In this document: piece after piece, positions 1-6,864 of the stretch | How positions within the stretch are numbered: position 1 is the first letter of the stretch | Layout: every line of letters begins with the position of its first letter | Assembly: GCA_018985225.1 (NCBI GenBank) | Contig: JADGIF010000243.1 | Location: forward strand, 1-12,995 | From: Amoeboradix gromovi | Taxonomy: Eukaryota; Sanchytriomycota; Sanchytriomycetes; Sanchytriales; Sanchytriaceae | DNA: 12,995 bases | Reading direction: 5' to 3' | Translations under genes and position numbers: made by a program | Notes under the pieces: model-generated | Databases searched by the model: none | Told to the model about the DNA's origin: nothing | What the model saw: the letters and a program-made list of their open reading frames with translations, nothing else

Positions 1-1
1 T

Positions 2-187
2 CTAAGAAAATGCACCTTTTGCTTAGATGTTCAAAGACCTCATGTATTTGAACGAGATGCAGGGTCTTCTAGTTTTATTTTGAAGAGGGGATTGAAAGTA
101 ATGAAAGAAAATTGGTATAATAGAAGATCTTTTATTAATGATAGCATTTCCTCCGTATGGTGCACCTTTAAAAACGAATTAGTCTAG
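2..187 (+). CDS. C-terminal end of an unrecognised protein (partial, cut by window start)
   Basis: An open frame runs from the window edge for 61 codons to a TAG at 185-187. It opens with LRKCTFCLDVQRPHVFERDA and ends WCTFKNELV. A CxxC pair (KCTFC) near the edge could be half of a zinc site; another Cys lies near the end. The composition is coding-like: mixed charged residues, few repeats, and no stop in a very AT-rich sequence whose other frames close quickly. I do not recognise the family. The true start lies upstream of the window, so length and function cannot be judged. It could also be a chance frame of 61 codons, but its position at the edge of a long gene-poor stretch fits a real gene end. 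Confidence 0.5.
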   Translation, partial: LRKCTFCLDVQRPHVFERDAGSSSFILKRGLKVMKENWYNRRSFINDSISSVWCTFKNELV

Positions 188-1009
188 TTTTTATATTTGG
201 TGTCCCATTTATACAATCTAGTGCAATCAAAATTTTGAAAATATAGATATTAGCACTTACTGGCCTAAGTACCACAAAAGGCAGCTTCAAATTAGTATTT
301 TGTTTGTTGGATTAATACACCTGGATTAATCCCATATGTATTGGATAAATCCAACCTCACGGACGTCAGACTGCGATTGGGATTGGGGATTAATACAAAC
401 CTACATGTCTTATCATTTGGTTTATTAATTTGAACAGACTATCTTAATTTACAAAGCAAAATCACCTTATTTTTTACCTTGAGTCTAGTTTTTAGTGTAA
501 TCTTGGTATATTTGACATAAATGTTCTTTTCTTCTCAGGGTTAACTGTAATTGATGTTCAAACTTTACATTTTGAAATGATGCAAGCAGTAAGATTGCTT
601 GGCTTGCTTGTTGTTTGTGACTTAGATATTATTTGACATACGATGATAAGTAACAATTAAGGCAATGTAAAATTCAGATTATTGATTGACCCTCGTCTTA
701 CTGATTTTGAATACGTAAATTTCATAATTTCAGTGATTTTTTAGTCCTATTTTTATTTGCTATCCTATCTTTCTTTAGCCGACCAAGCACAATTTAAAGT
801 TGTATTGACTTCGCTACTCGGGCATGTAGAGCAGCTCTGTAAACACTAGTTGTGAGGAGCTTACTATAAATCATCACTGGCACACCAGCGTACATAATCA
901 TACTGATCTATGGAATTAATGAAATAGTCCCGGCGTTATCAAATACCGAAAAAGATGACAAATGAAAAAAATGTATATTAAGCAATTTGCCAAGGCGGTG
1001 ACAGCTACT
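188..1009. other. Gene-poor intergenic DNA
   Basis: About 820 bases with no ATG frame of useful length on either strand and no tRNA-like structure that I can find. It carries the palindrome cluster described at 302-400. The string GTCTAGTTTTTA occurs twice, near 182 and 483, the only other repeat noticed. It may hold the 3' region of the gene ending at 187. Confidence 0.6.
302..400. repeat. Cluster of nested palindromes built on GGATTAAT/ATTAATCC
   Basis: Within 99 bases there are a perfect 10-bp palindrome GGATTAATCC (323-332) and a perfect hairpin TTGGAT-AA-ATCCAA (341-354). The outer edges also pair: GTTTG...ATTAAT (302-316) with ATTAAT.CAAAC (389-400). A G-rich arm (GATTGGGATTGGGGATTAAT, 376-395) repeats the same core. 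The arrangement could be a worn foldback transposon or an array of protein-binding half-sites. The sequence alone does not decide which. Confidence 0.6.
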
Positions 1010-1020
1010 GAATTTTGTAA

Positions 1021-1453
1021 AATGAATTATTTATCGAGAATTTTTATATAACTGCATAACTTTTCCAGACGTTCCTATACCTCAAATACACGATATTCTT
1101 CATTTTCGCAAAAGGTAATCAAATCGAAAGAAGTAACTAACAGATACAGCATACATTCATCAACGTTGAGTAACTGGTCGAAACATTGAACAATAAGATG
1201 TCCTTCAACCCGTCCTCAAAAGAGATCAACGATAAATAAACCTGTACACCATTTGTTTAATAATTCGCATGTCATTGGTTTTGCCACATGTGTAACAGTA
1301 GAGAGTATATGGCAGCAAGGAATATATACACCCTTATTCAATCCCACCTCAGGGTAGTGCAAGCGTGAACAATCACTATAGCAAGGTTTACGAGCACTGC
1401 TACTTTCTCTGCGGAAATTCTCGATTTTATCGGAAATCAGGACTTTTAACGAG
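1021..1453 (+). pseudogene. Fanzor (TnpB-like) element remnant A
   Basis: A decayed Fanzor element reading on the + strand, homologous to the element at 6030-6466 across nearly its whole length. The clearest coding trace is at 1264-1356, CNSREYMAARNIYTPLFNPT, followed by TAG. It matches the RuvC-III/Zn-ribbon tail of TnpB-family nucleases (consensus C-x4-DRDxNAARNI), but the catalytic DRD is replaced by REY, so it is inactive. Stops such as TAA at 1261 interrupt the upstream part. The non-coding 3' end is better preserved, including a hairpin-forming stretch ending CAGGACTTTTAACGAG at 1453. Subterminal inverted repeats ATCGAGAATTT (1033-1043) and AAATTCTCGAT (1415-1425) are perfect. The left boundary is approximate. 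A long antisense frame here is a shadow of this element. Confidence 0.75.
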
Positions 1454-1687
1454 TTACAAGCATAAAAGAAGCCACTGCAGTATTTCAAACAAGAAACTAG
1501 TGTATGCAACTGGTAGCAGTGTCTTAGTGCTATAAGTCTAATGAGTGATCCTGAAAGAGTTGAACGGCAAAGAATAGAAATTGGCAACAGCAACTTGCCA
1601 TACAGCGCAGGTGATAAATGTTTGACAGTTCTGCTGGACTGGGTCAACCTTTTGGAAGACTAGTTTAAGAAGTTAAGCAATTTTTTA

Positions 1688-1882
1688 TTAAAATGATTCT
1701 TTCGAGTGTCTATGACGATCTTTTGGATTCAAAATATAATCTGACAATTTAACGGCAGCTATAACCCCCAAAGTAGCGCCACCATAGAGAGCAAAATTTT
1801 GAAATCCCTTCTCGATAGCACGTCTTGATGAGCCATAGATATCGGGTGCAGGTATAGCAAATAGCAGGAAGGTTAAAAGCAT
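1688..1882 (-). CDS. Short membrane or secreted protein, 64 aa, unrecognised
   Basis: An ATG frame of 64 codons. The start at 1880-1882 is the first ATG; the frame extends 21 bases further upstream but only to a TTG. The N-terminus (MLLTFLLFAIPAP) is a hydrophobic run like a signal peptide or anchor. A glycine- and alanine-rich hydrophobic stretch (ALYGGATLGVIAAVKLSDYI) follows, then a short charged tail (NPKDRHRHSKESF). It resembles the 71-aa protein at 3044-3259 in size and layout: ML start, hydrophobic head, a KGF motif, a Gly-rich second hydrophobic part and a polar tail. The two may be diverged paralogues. It lies between two Fanzor remnants and shares nothing with them. Such a short frame could be chance, but the matching architecture nearby supports a gene. 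Confidence 0.5.
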   Translation of the reverse strand: MLLTFLLFAIPAPDIYGSSRRAIEKGFQNFALYGGATLGVIAAVKLSDYILNPKDRHRHSKESF

Positions 1883-1999
1883 CTTGTTGATTCCAAGTTT
1901 CAACGAGAATGGAACTTATCTTTCACATGCTCCAAATTGCACCATTAGGATACACTCCGGATGTTACAATTCACAATTACAATTGAATAATCCGTTTAT

Positions 2000-2471
2000 G
2001 GTGGTTGCATGACTTTAACAGTTTCAATACTTTTTTTAGACTTATACTTGAACACAAACTCGGTATTCTTTCTTTTCATCTATGAAAAATGTCGCAATAT
2101 TACTGTAGCCAGAGTATGTTCAAATCTAACGAGATCATTGCGAGATACAATGTAATCTCTTACATTCGGAAATGCTCCAATAGTGTAATCGTAGTCCACT
2201 GCAAAGGAAAAGAAGTCGACAGAATCTAATATAACACTTACTAGTATAGCTTGTGGTACTGTAAACCAAACCAATTAAGAAACGTATACCCGCATAAACT
2301 GTCATTTGGAAGCGTATCAAGAACACGTGGCAGGAAACACACTTATATGCAACTCTACTCAATCCAGCCTCACATTCGCAGAAGTGTGAACAACTATGTT
2401 AACCAAGCGAAGAGCTTTGTCAGTTGGCATTGTAGAAATTCATGGTTTCTCGAAAATCAGGAATCTTAACG
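2000..2471 (+). pseudogene. Fanzor (TnpB-like) element remnant B
   Basis: Third-generation decay of the same element family as 1021-1453 and 6030-6466. By eye, 2249-2345 aligns with the minus-strand remnant at 6030-6466: TGGTACTGTA, then AACCAA, AAGAAACGTATAC, ACTGTCATTTGGAA and CGTGGCAGGAAACAC, the last covering the MAARN codons. Its 3' end, GAAATTCATGG to AATCAGGAATCTTAACG (2431-2471), matches the conserved ends of remnants A and C. The left part (GTATTCTTTCTTTTCAT near 2061) also aligns with them. No frame survives. The several frames of 60-75 codons across this stretch disagree between strands and are shadows. The left boundary is approximate. Confidence 0.65.
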
Positions 2472-3007
2472 TGGCAATCATCAAGTATGGTATGCTACAT
2501 CTCTCGATTAGATTACTTAGTGATTTAATGCTTGCAATGGTAAACAGGACAGCCGAAGCAATCTTTGGCCATCGTTGATTCAAGAATAAACTAAGGCTTT
2601 TCGTCCTACCATGAGAGACTTTAGTATCTTGGTAAGTTCTTTTTGATGTAAATTTTAGCTGCTATTCTCATAGAAAATCACTTTTCATCAAGCCGTTTCT
2701 CTTTAAACACTTTCTTGTTTTGTTCAATACCTCTCCTGCCCCAGGATGCAAGAACTGATTACACAACATCTCTTTTTGTCGTCTAACTAGCTTTAAGTCT
2801 AATTTTCACGGATTATATCAGTTTGGCAAAATAAAAAAAAGTTTTTCTATGTCTGATGACACCTAGCTATTCTTTATATTTATTCTATAACGTAAACTTG
2901 AAATATAGATAAATTGAGGTTTGATCTTGATCTTGTTTAGTGTACATATTTTTGGTCTTACAAAGTCATTCAAGAGTACAGAGAGCACATGTGCAACTAG
3001 GAAGAAG
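2472..3007. other. Intergenic region upstream of the 3044 gene
   Basis: About 535 bases with no supported gene. It is AT-rich with several T-runs, as expected for a fungal promoter region. No repeat, RNA gene or transposon end was recognised apart from the element end at 2471. Confidence 0.6.
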
Positions 3008-3016
3008 CATAAATAG
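3008..3016 (+). promoter_or_regulatory. Probable TATA element of the 3044 gene
   Basis: CATAAATAG lies 27 bases before the ATG at 3044. The start codon context is AAAACAATG, an A-rich leader typical of yeast genes. This is a weak motif placed only by position. Confidence 0.3.
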
Positions 3017-3043
3017 CTTGAAGTTTGAGAAGTTTCGAAAACA

Positions 3044-3259
3044 ATGTTGTTTTCTGTTCCGTTGATGTTTGGATTACCGTTTTTTCAGCCAGCTCCATTA
3101 TGGAAAGAACTCTCAAAAGGTTTCCTAATAGGAGGTGCTGTTTATGCTGGAGCTAAAACTGTTCAGCACTTAACTACTGGCAGGCGCTCAAGTCCTACAT
3201 ACGTTATTGTAGATGGGAAGACAAGAAATGACACACAACAAGAGAAAGAAATTAAATAA
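3044..3259 (+). CDS. Short membrane or secreted protein, 71 aa, unrecognised
   Basis: An ATG frame of 71 codons in good context (ACAATG). Residues 1-14 (MLFSVPLMFGLPFF) are hydrophobic and could be a signal peptide or anchor. Residues 23-38 (LSKGFLIGGAVYAGAK) form a second Gly-rich hydrophobic stretch. The tail from residue 45 is polar and basic (GRRSSPT, then KTRNDTQQEKEIK). This is the same plan as the 64-aa protein at 1688-1882, suggesting diverged paralogues. The gene is convergent with the one ending at 3346; the gap holds the AT-rich 3' ends (TTTTTAATAAATTATAAATA). The family is not recognised. Possibilities include a small mitochondrial or ER membrane protein or a secreted peptide. Confidence 0.65.
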   Translation: MLFSVPLMFGLPFFQPAPLWKELSKGFLIGGAVYAGAKTVQHLTTGRRSSPTYVIVDGKTRNDTQQEKEIK

Positions 3260-3345
3260 ATTTTTAATAAATTATAAATAACATCAAAATATGTTCATTT
3301 CATCTAATATATATCAGAATAATAAAGCAGTATTAAGAAATTATT

Positions 3346-3630
3346 TTATTTAAACTGTAGCCATTTGTGTTGCTTTGGTAATTTAGTTGGTAGCCTATGA
3401 AGCTTCATGTACTGATTATAGTTGTTTTGCAAAGCATGGAGCAGTTCATCAAATTGGTCAATGGGCGTCTTATTACTGTAACTGATATGGACTGGATCAA
3501 CATGACGACCAGTTCGTTTATTTTCCTGCTCTATTAGTGCATCAAGCACCTCTATGTCATGTTCTAAAGTAGTAATTATCTTAGTGTTTCCATGAATGAG
3601 CTCGCAGAGTTGCTGATTGTAATGTAACAT
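3346..3630 (-). CDS. Small helical (coiled-coil-like) protein, 94 aa, unrecognised
   Basis: An ATG frame of 94 codons. The N-terminal half is strongly helical and acidic (NTKIITTLEHDIEVLDALIE at 15-34). A polar linker follows (ENKRTGRHVDPVHISYSNKT), then a second helical stretch (IDQFDELLHALQNNYNQYMK) and a basic tail. No signal peptide or membrane segment is seen. Two predicted helices around a linker are common in small subunits of multiprotein complexes such as kinetochore, Mediator or BLOC-type assemblies, but I see no diagnostic motif for any one of them. Two CCAATCA boxes on its coding strand lie 50-73 bases upstream, suggesting CCAAT-factor regulation. Confidence 0.65.
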   Translation of the reverse strand: MLHYNQQLCELIHGNTKIITTLEHDIEVLDALIEQENKRTGRHVDPVHISYSNKTPIDQFDELLHALQNNYNQYMKLHRLPTKLPKQHKWLQFK

Positions 3631-3679
3631 TTAGAAAATCACAGAAGGGTGAAGCAAGAAATTTAAAAACAAATCGCAG

Positions 3680-3703
3680 TGATTGGCGAGAAATTTTGAT
3701 TGG
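3680..3703 (-). promoter_or_regulatory. Twin CCAATCA boxes upstream of the 3346-3630 gene
   Basis: TGATTGG occurs at 3680-3686 and 3697-3703, which reads CCAATCA on the minus strand, the coding strand of the downstream gene. The boxes start 17 bases apart and lie 50-73 bases before the ATG. In fungi the CCAAT-binding complex (Hap2/3/5) recognises CCAAT with this kind of flank. Occupancy is inferred. Confidence 0.4.
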
Positions 3704-3789
3704 TTCTGATAAATTATTGATTTACATCAGCCAAGTACATGTGTCAACTAAGTTAGAATTGCATGGAGTAAAAAGATTAATCTAGATGT

Positions 3790-4299
3790 TTACTGCGGAG
3801 TCTGAGAAACGCTTGGATTGGAACCATCATCAGTCACATCTTGCTCAGTGACAACTCTTGGTTGGCCAATGCTAATGCTTTCTTCGAATTCCTTACATTC
3901 TTTCCAGTAAGCTGTCTTATCTTTTCCTTTGTCTCCCAATGGTCCTTTTTCGTAATTCGCTTTGCCGCAACTAATAGTTTTAGTCAAATCTTCATCCTTC
4001 TTGATTATCAATTCAGCACTTCTAGGATATCTGCATTTTTTAATCCAGTTTTTTCCTGATCCCATGATAGCCTCATATACTACAGTTTTCTCCTTTTCTA
4101 AATCCAAATCTACTGGAAACAATTGATAATCAATTATAGTAGATTGTTTGTTAATAATCCAGTGCTTGTTATTTGATAGTATTTCGAAACGTGTATATCC
4201 TTGCAAAATAAATTGTTTTAACAAATTCGTATAAACTAAAAAGTTGAAATTGAAATCGCAGTTCGCAGAGATTACTATAGAAATAAAAGCGCTAATCAT
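3790..4299 (-). CDS. Putative secreted or lumenal protein, 169 aa, unrecognised
   Basis: An ATG frame of 169 codons; an in-frame TGA lies three codons upstream, so the start is well bounded. The first 13 residues (MISAFISIVISAN) are hydrophobic and short-chain, like a signal peptide, with possible cleavage before or after Cys14. The rest is hydrophilic with four cysteines in all (14, 89, 111, 135), the last three in a Lys-rich region (residues 83-140). The C-terminal tail is acidic and Ser/Thr/Pro/Gln-rich (DGSNPSVSQTPQ), perhaps O-glycosylated. No transmembrane segment follows. I cannot assign a family. A small fungal secreted protein is the best reading; a cytosolic protein with a misread start is the alternative. 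Confidence 0.6.
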   Translation of the reverse strand: MISAFISIVISANCDFNFNFLVYTNLLKQFILQGYTRFEILSNNKHWIINKQSTIIDYQLFPVDLDLEKEKTVVYEAIMGSGKNWIKKCRYPRSAELIIKKDEDLTKTISCGKANYEKGPLGDKGKDKTAYWKECKEFEESISIGQPRVVTEQDVTDDGSNPSVSQTPQ

Positions 4300-4343
4300 T
4301 AATTTTCAAGTACCTCCAATTGTTTATCTGAAGATATGTGGTA

Positions 4344-4381
4344 CAAATTCCTGTTGTGTCTCCAAATTCCTGTTGTGTCTC
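4344..4381. repeat. Tandem duplication, 2 x 19 bp
   Basis: CAAATTCCTGTTGTGTCTC occurs at 4344-4362 and again, identical, at 4363-4381. It lies just upstream of the 3790-4299 gene and beyond the 3' end of the 4453-5373 gene. The perfect identity suggests a recent slippage or break-repair duplication. Confidence 0.9.
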
Positions 4382-4452
4382 AAAATTTAGGAATTAGGCC
4401 CACATTAAACTGGTCTGGGGAACAAAAAGTTACAAAAGCAATAACAATACAA

Positions 4453-5373
4453 TTACTTTACTAATTTGTTCCACTTGGACTTGATCCTCTTTAACAACGT
4501 AGCTTTCTTTTGTCTCTCCTCTGGAATATAATCACTTTGTTTTCTCTCAGTATCCACGGGTGACATTTTCTCATCAATCTTCTCAGGAACAGCCGCAGCA
4601 TCTTCCATTTTGTCATCTGTTAACACTTCGACATCTGCAGGTTCCGCAGGCTTAGGAGTCTCGTGCTTTTTATTATGCTCAAAATTGGTTTCTGGTTCTG
4701 TTGTACTTTCGACACCTTGGTTGGTCGTTTCGACTGCCGGTGTATCTTCAACCTTTGCACCTGGCATATTAATCTTATGACTCTCATCTGTATGACTCTC
4801 AAGATTGGTTGACTTTGAAGCACTTCTACTCCTGAACATCGATCCAAATTTGGAGAATGCACTAGATTTGCGTACGGCTGAGTCTTCAGTTACCTCTTCA
4901 GCTAACTCTTTGATAGATTCATTAGATGGTTTTTGGTTCCCTTCAGCTACTTTACCAACCTCGGAAGAATTTTCTTTTGGGGAGTCTTCTGTTTCCATCG
5001 GAACATTAGCGACAGCTTCAGCAATAACAATTTCCTCAGGGTCGTGCGATTCCTCATTTTCCACTGCTGATTCATTGAAGTTAGGATTTTTAGGTCTTTT
5101 CATACTCATTAGTTTTTTAAACATTCCGGGTTTCTTTTCATTGTAGAAAACCCTATGGTTCACATGGCCTTCTTTATCTTCAACAACGTCGTAATCTCCC
5201 AAAACCCACTCACCATTCTTTGTGAACTTGAAGAGTAATGTATCGGTAAAGTCAACCGAAAGCTCAAACTTACCAGATTTAGGATTGTAGATCATCTTTT
5301 CTCCTTCCCAGTTATTGAAAGGACCGTGCAATTTCATATCATCGCTTAAAAGAGCTTTAAAAGTGATCAACAT
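4453..5373 (-). CDS. Crp1/Mdg1-like protein with N-terminal AMPK-type glycogen-binding domain
   Basis: 306 aa. Residues 1-80 form a CBM48/AMPK1 glycogen-binding domain: ITFKALLSDD opening strand, KLHGPFNNWEG loop, GKFELSVDF and LLFKFTKNGEWVLGDYDV with the conserved K..GEW, then EGHVNHRVF closing strand. Residues about 90-285 are low-complexity, rich in Glu, Ser, Pro, Thr and Ala, and probably disordered. The tail is basic (KKATLLKRIKSKWNKLVK). This is the plan of yeast Crp1 and Mdg1. Mdg1 is linked to pheromone signalling and Crp1 was isolated by cruciform-DNA binding. Starting at the first Met is preferred because the opening strand lies before the second Met. Twin CCAATCA boxes sit just upstream. 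Antisense frames within are shadows. Family assignment is firm for the domain and moderate for the Crp1/Mdg1 name. Confidence 0.88.
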   Translation of the reverse strand: MLITFKALLSDDMKLHGPFNNWEGEKMIYNPKSGKFELSVDFTDTLLFKFTKNGEWVLGDYDVVEDKEGHVNHRVFYNEKKPGMFKKLMSMKRPKNPNFNESAVENEESHDPEEIVIAEAVANVPMETEDSPKENSSEVGKVAEGNQKPSNESIKELAEEVTEDSAVRKSSAFSKFGSMFRSRSASKSTNLESHTDESHKINMPGAKVEDTPAVETTNQGVESTTEPETNFEHNKKHETPKPAEPADVEVLTDDKMEDAAAVPEKIDEKMSPVDTERKQSDYIPEERQKKATLLKRIKSKWNKLVK

Positions 5374-5421
5374 GCTAGAAATGTTGGTTTGACTGCCTCT
5401 CCCTCTTTATCTTAATCGATA

Positions 5422-5442
5422 CCAATCACCAGGTACCAATCA
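5422..5442 (+). promoter_or_regulatory. Twin CCAATCA boxes upstream of the Crp1-like gene
   Basis: CCAATCA occurs at 5422-5428 and 5436-5442, 14 bases apart, within the direct repeat TACCAATCAC (5420-5429 and 5434-5443). They lie 49-69 bases before the minus-strand ATG at 5373, in reverse orientation to the gene. CCAAT boxes act in either orientation. A CTTGCAAG palindrome follows at about 5449. Confidence 0.4.
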
Positions 5443-6013
5443 CGCTTGCTTGCAAGATGACTGGTGCTTTGGTCATTCGCTCAATGTTGGACGTATGACG
5501 GTTAGCGTAGTTCAAAGATTTTGAATCCTTATGGACAATAGTGGAAAGACTAAAACCAAAAAACCAAAAAACCAAAATGAAAATATTTTCAAAATAATCT
5601 TAACATTGCAGACGCTTTGACAAAGATTGATTCTGTTAAATAGAGTGAAAATTTAAATATATAATTAAATCATATGTCCTTAAAATTTTTAGAATCTTTC
5701 CCGTAACACCAATTCAAAATACGGGTTAGTACTTGCTTTCAAATTATTTATTTCAGCGAATAGACCGCTCTCAACAAAAATCTTCAAATATTTGCCACTT
5801 CCCTTAAAATTGAAATTTTAGGATTTCTCCTATACTGGATAGATTATTTTGCACATATCACCCACTATCAAACTGAACCGATCAACTCACTGACATTTGC
5901 GGCCGTTCTAACAAACTCGAAACCCTTTTCAATTGGCATAATTAATTTCTTTTTACTACAAGAGTTTATATTATAAAAAAGATTGAAGATTGTCAATTTA
6001 GACGGTCTGAATT
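5443..6013. other. Intergenic region between the Crp1-like gene and Fanzor element C
   Basis: About 570 bases without a supported gene. It contains three perfect copies of the octamer AAAACCAA at 5552-5575. From 5946 an open + strand frame begins that is interrupted by the element at 6030-6466 (described separately). No tRNA or other RNA gene was seen. Confidence 0.6.
5552..5575. repeat. Short tandem repeat, 3 x AAAACCAA
   Basis: Three perfect head-to-tail copies of an 8-bp unit, at 5552-5559, 5560-5567 and 5568-5575. It lies about 180 bases upstream of the Crp1-like start. Simple slippage is the likely origin. Confidence 0.9.
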
Positions 6014-6028
6014 AAAACAGCGGATACT
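6014..6028. repeat. 15-bp direct repeat, left copy (flanks element C)
   Basis: AAAACAGCGGATACT is identical to 6467-6481. It starts one base outside the conserved element end at 6030. This pattern fits a target-site duplication or a duplicated flank. Confidence 0.85.
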
Positions 6029-6029
6029 C

Positions 6030-6466
6030 CTCGTTAAAAGTCCTGATTTCCGAAAAAATCGAGAATTTCCACAGAGAAACTAATGTTAGTTTCTCCGTTA
6101 CAGTGATCGCTCACGCTTTCACTACCCTGAGGCGGGATTGAATAAGGATGAAGATACTTGATGTATATGTTCCTTGCTGCCATATGGTTTCTATCTATCT
6201 CCAAGTGACAATTGGTATAAGTGTAGGTTTCTAAGTTGGTTTTCTTTAGAGTGCCATATATTGTACATGGCATATAATACTTCCATGTTTAGACCAGTTC
6301 CTCAGTGTTGATGAATCTATGCTGTACCTGTTAGTTATTTATTTAGAATTGATTTACCATTTGCGAAAAGGAAGAATATCTAGTGTTTAAGGTATTAGAA
6401 AAATCTGGAAAAGTCTTGAAATTATACAAAAATGCATACAAATTCGCGATAAATGATATGTTCAAG
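6030..6466 (-). pseudogene. Fanzor (TnpB-like) element remnant C, best-preserved short copy
   Basis: A minus-strand element of about 437 bp. A 79-codon frame (6034-6273) carries TNCHLEIDRNHMAARNIY, matching the TnpB-family tail C-x4-DRDxNAARNI. The second Asp of DRD is Asn, so catalysis is probably lost. Only one cysteine of the zinc ribbon is visible, and nothing of the RuvC-I and RuvC-II parts remains. The element therefore lacks most of a normal nuclease of several hundred residues. Its ends match remnant A: AAATTCGCGAT (6440-6450) at the left and ATCGAGAATTT (6058-6068) at the right, as read on the + strand. A perfect 10-bp hairpin sits at 6074-6095. The 15-bp repeat at 6014 and 6467 flanks it. 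Confidence 0.75.
6074..6095 (-). repeat. Perfect 10-bp hairpin in the 3' region of element C
   Basis: GAGAAACTAA (6074-6083) and TTAGTTTCTC (6086-6095) are exact inverted copies with a 2-base spacer. It lies downstream of the MAARNIY codons and upstream of the conserved element end. In TnpB and Fanzor systems the guide (omega) RNA comes from exactly this 3' zone. Whether this copy is transcribed is unknown. Confidence 0.6.
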
Positions 6467-6481
6467 AAAACAGCGGATACT
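6467..6481. repeat. 15-bp direct repeat, right copy (flanks element C)
   Basis: AAAACAGCGGATACT is identical to 6014-6028. The flanking bases differ (T/C around the left copy, G/G around the right), so the repeat is bounded at 15 bases. Confidence 0.85.
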
Positions 6482-6864
6482 GCCATGTAAAAAATCTAAA
6501 AAGAGAGCGTATTGGAGGGATAGAGCTCGTGAAATGGGGACTAGTAGTCGTCGTTACGGTGTGCAACGTGTCCCAGAAGAGCCAATAATACAAGAATAAT
6601 GTAAATCCTGAAGTCTGTGGTAGCGGAAAAAACGCTATATGCAGACCATGCTCCTCAATGTTGATCTTCACTGGATTGTTAGTTGTAAAATCACATATAA
6701 TACTTACTACTTATATTATTGCGCTCCATAAGCCGTTTTGGCAAACAACTACTTAATTGCCTTAAAGACGTCTTACAAGAATTACTTATCAATACAGTTC
6801 TTTGATATTTAATAGGTTAACTTCTCGTAACAATCGCCTCTTGGAGTTTACAATCCAATCATAT

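Larger units (their letters stand above)
5946..6599 (+). pseudogene. Basic-protein open frame interrupted by Fanzor element C
   Basis: Two open + strand segments in the same phase lie on either side of the element at 6030-6466: 5946 to about 6028, and 6453 to the TAA at 6597-6599. Both contain the codons of the flanking 15-bp repeat (CAG codon at 6018 and at 6471, 453 bases apart). The right segment could start at the ATG at 6453 and give a 48-aa, very basic peptide with the motifs KSKKRAYWRDRARE and SSRRYGVQRVPEEP. The left segment ends EDCQFRRSELKQR. The simplest reading is one older frame split by a transposon insertion. The family is not recognised; it could itself be part of a mobile element. 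Confidence 0.4.

Noticed and set aside
1216-1647. 143-codon minus-strand frame
   Set aside because: It has no ATG-supported coding character and runs antisense to Fanzor remnant A, whose + strand reading matches the other copies.
2080-2578. Several frames of 60-75 codons on both strands
   Set aside because: They overlap each other and Fanzor remnant B; the nucleotide alignment with remnant C explains the sequence better.
4620-5146. Frames of 80 and 113 codons inside the Crp1-like gene
   Set aside because: Shadows of a low-complexity, Glu/Ser-rich coding region.
5421-5473. Possible inverted repeat ACCAATCACCAG with CTGGTGCTTTGGT
   Set aside because: Pairing is imperfect and the CCAAT boxes explain the left half more simply.
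6462-6671. 69-codon minus-strand frame
   Set aside because: The + strand frame ending at 6599 has more protein-like composition and shares phase across the insertion.
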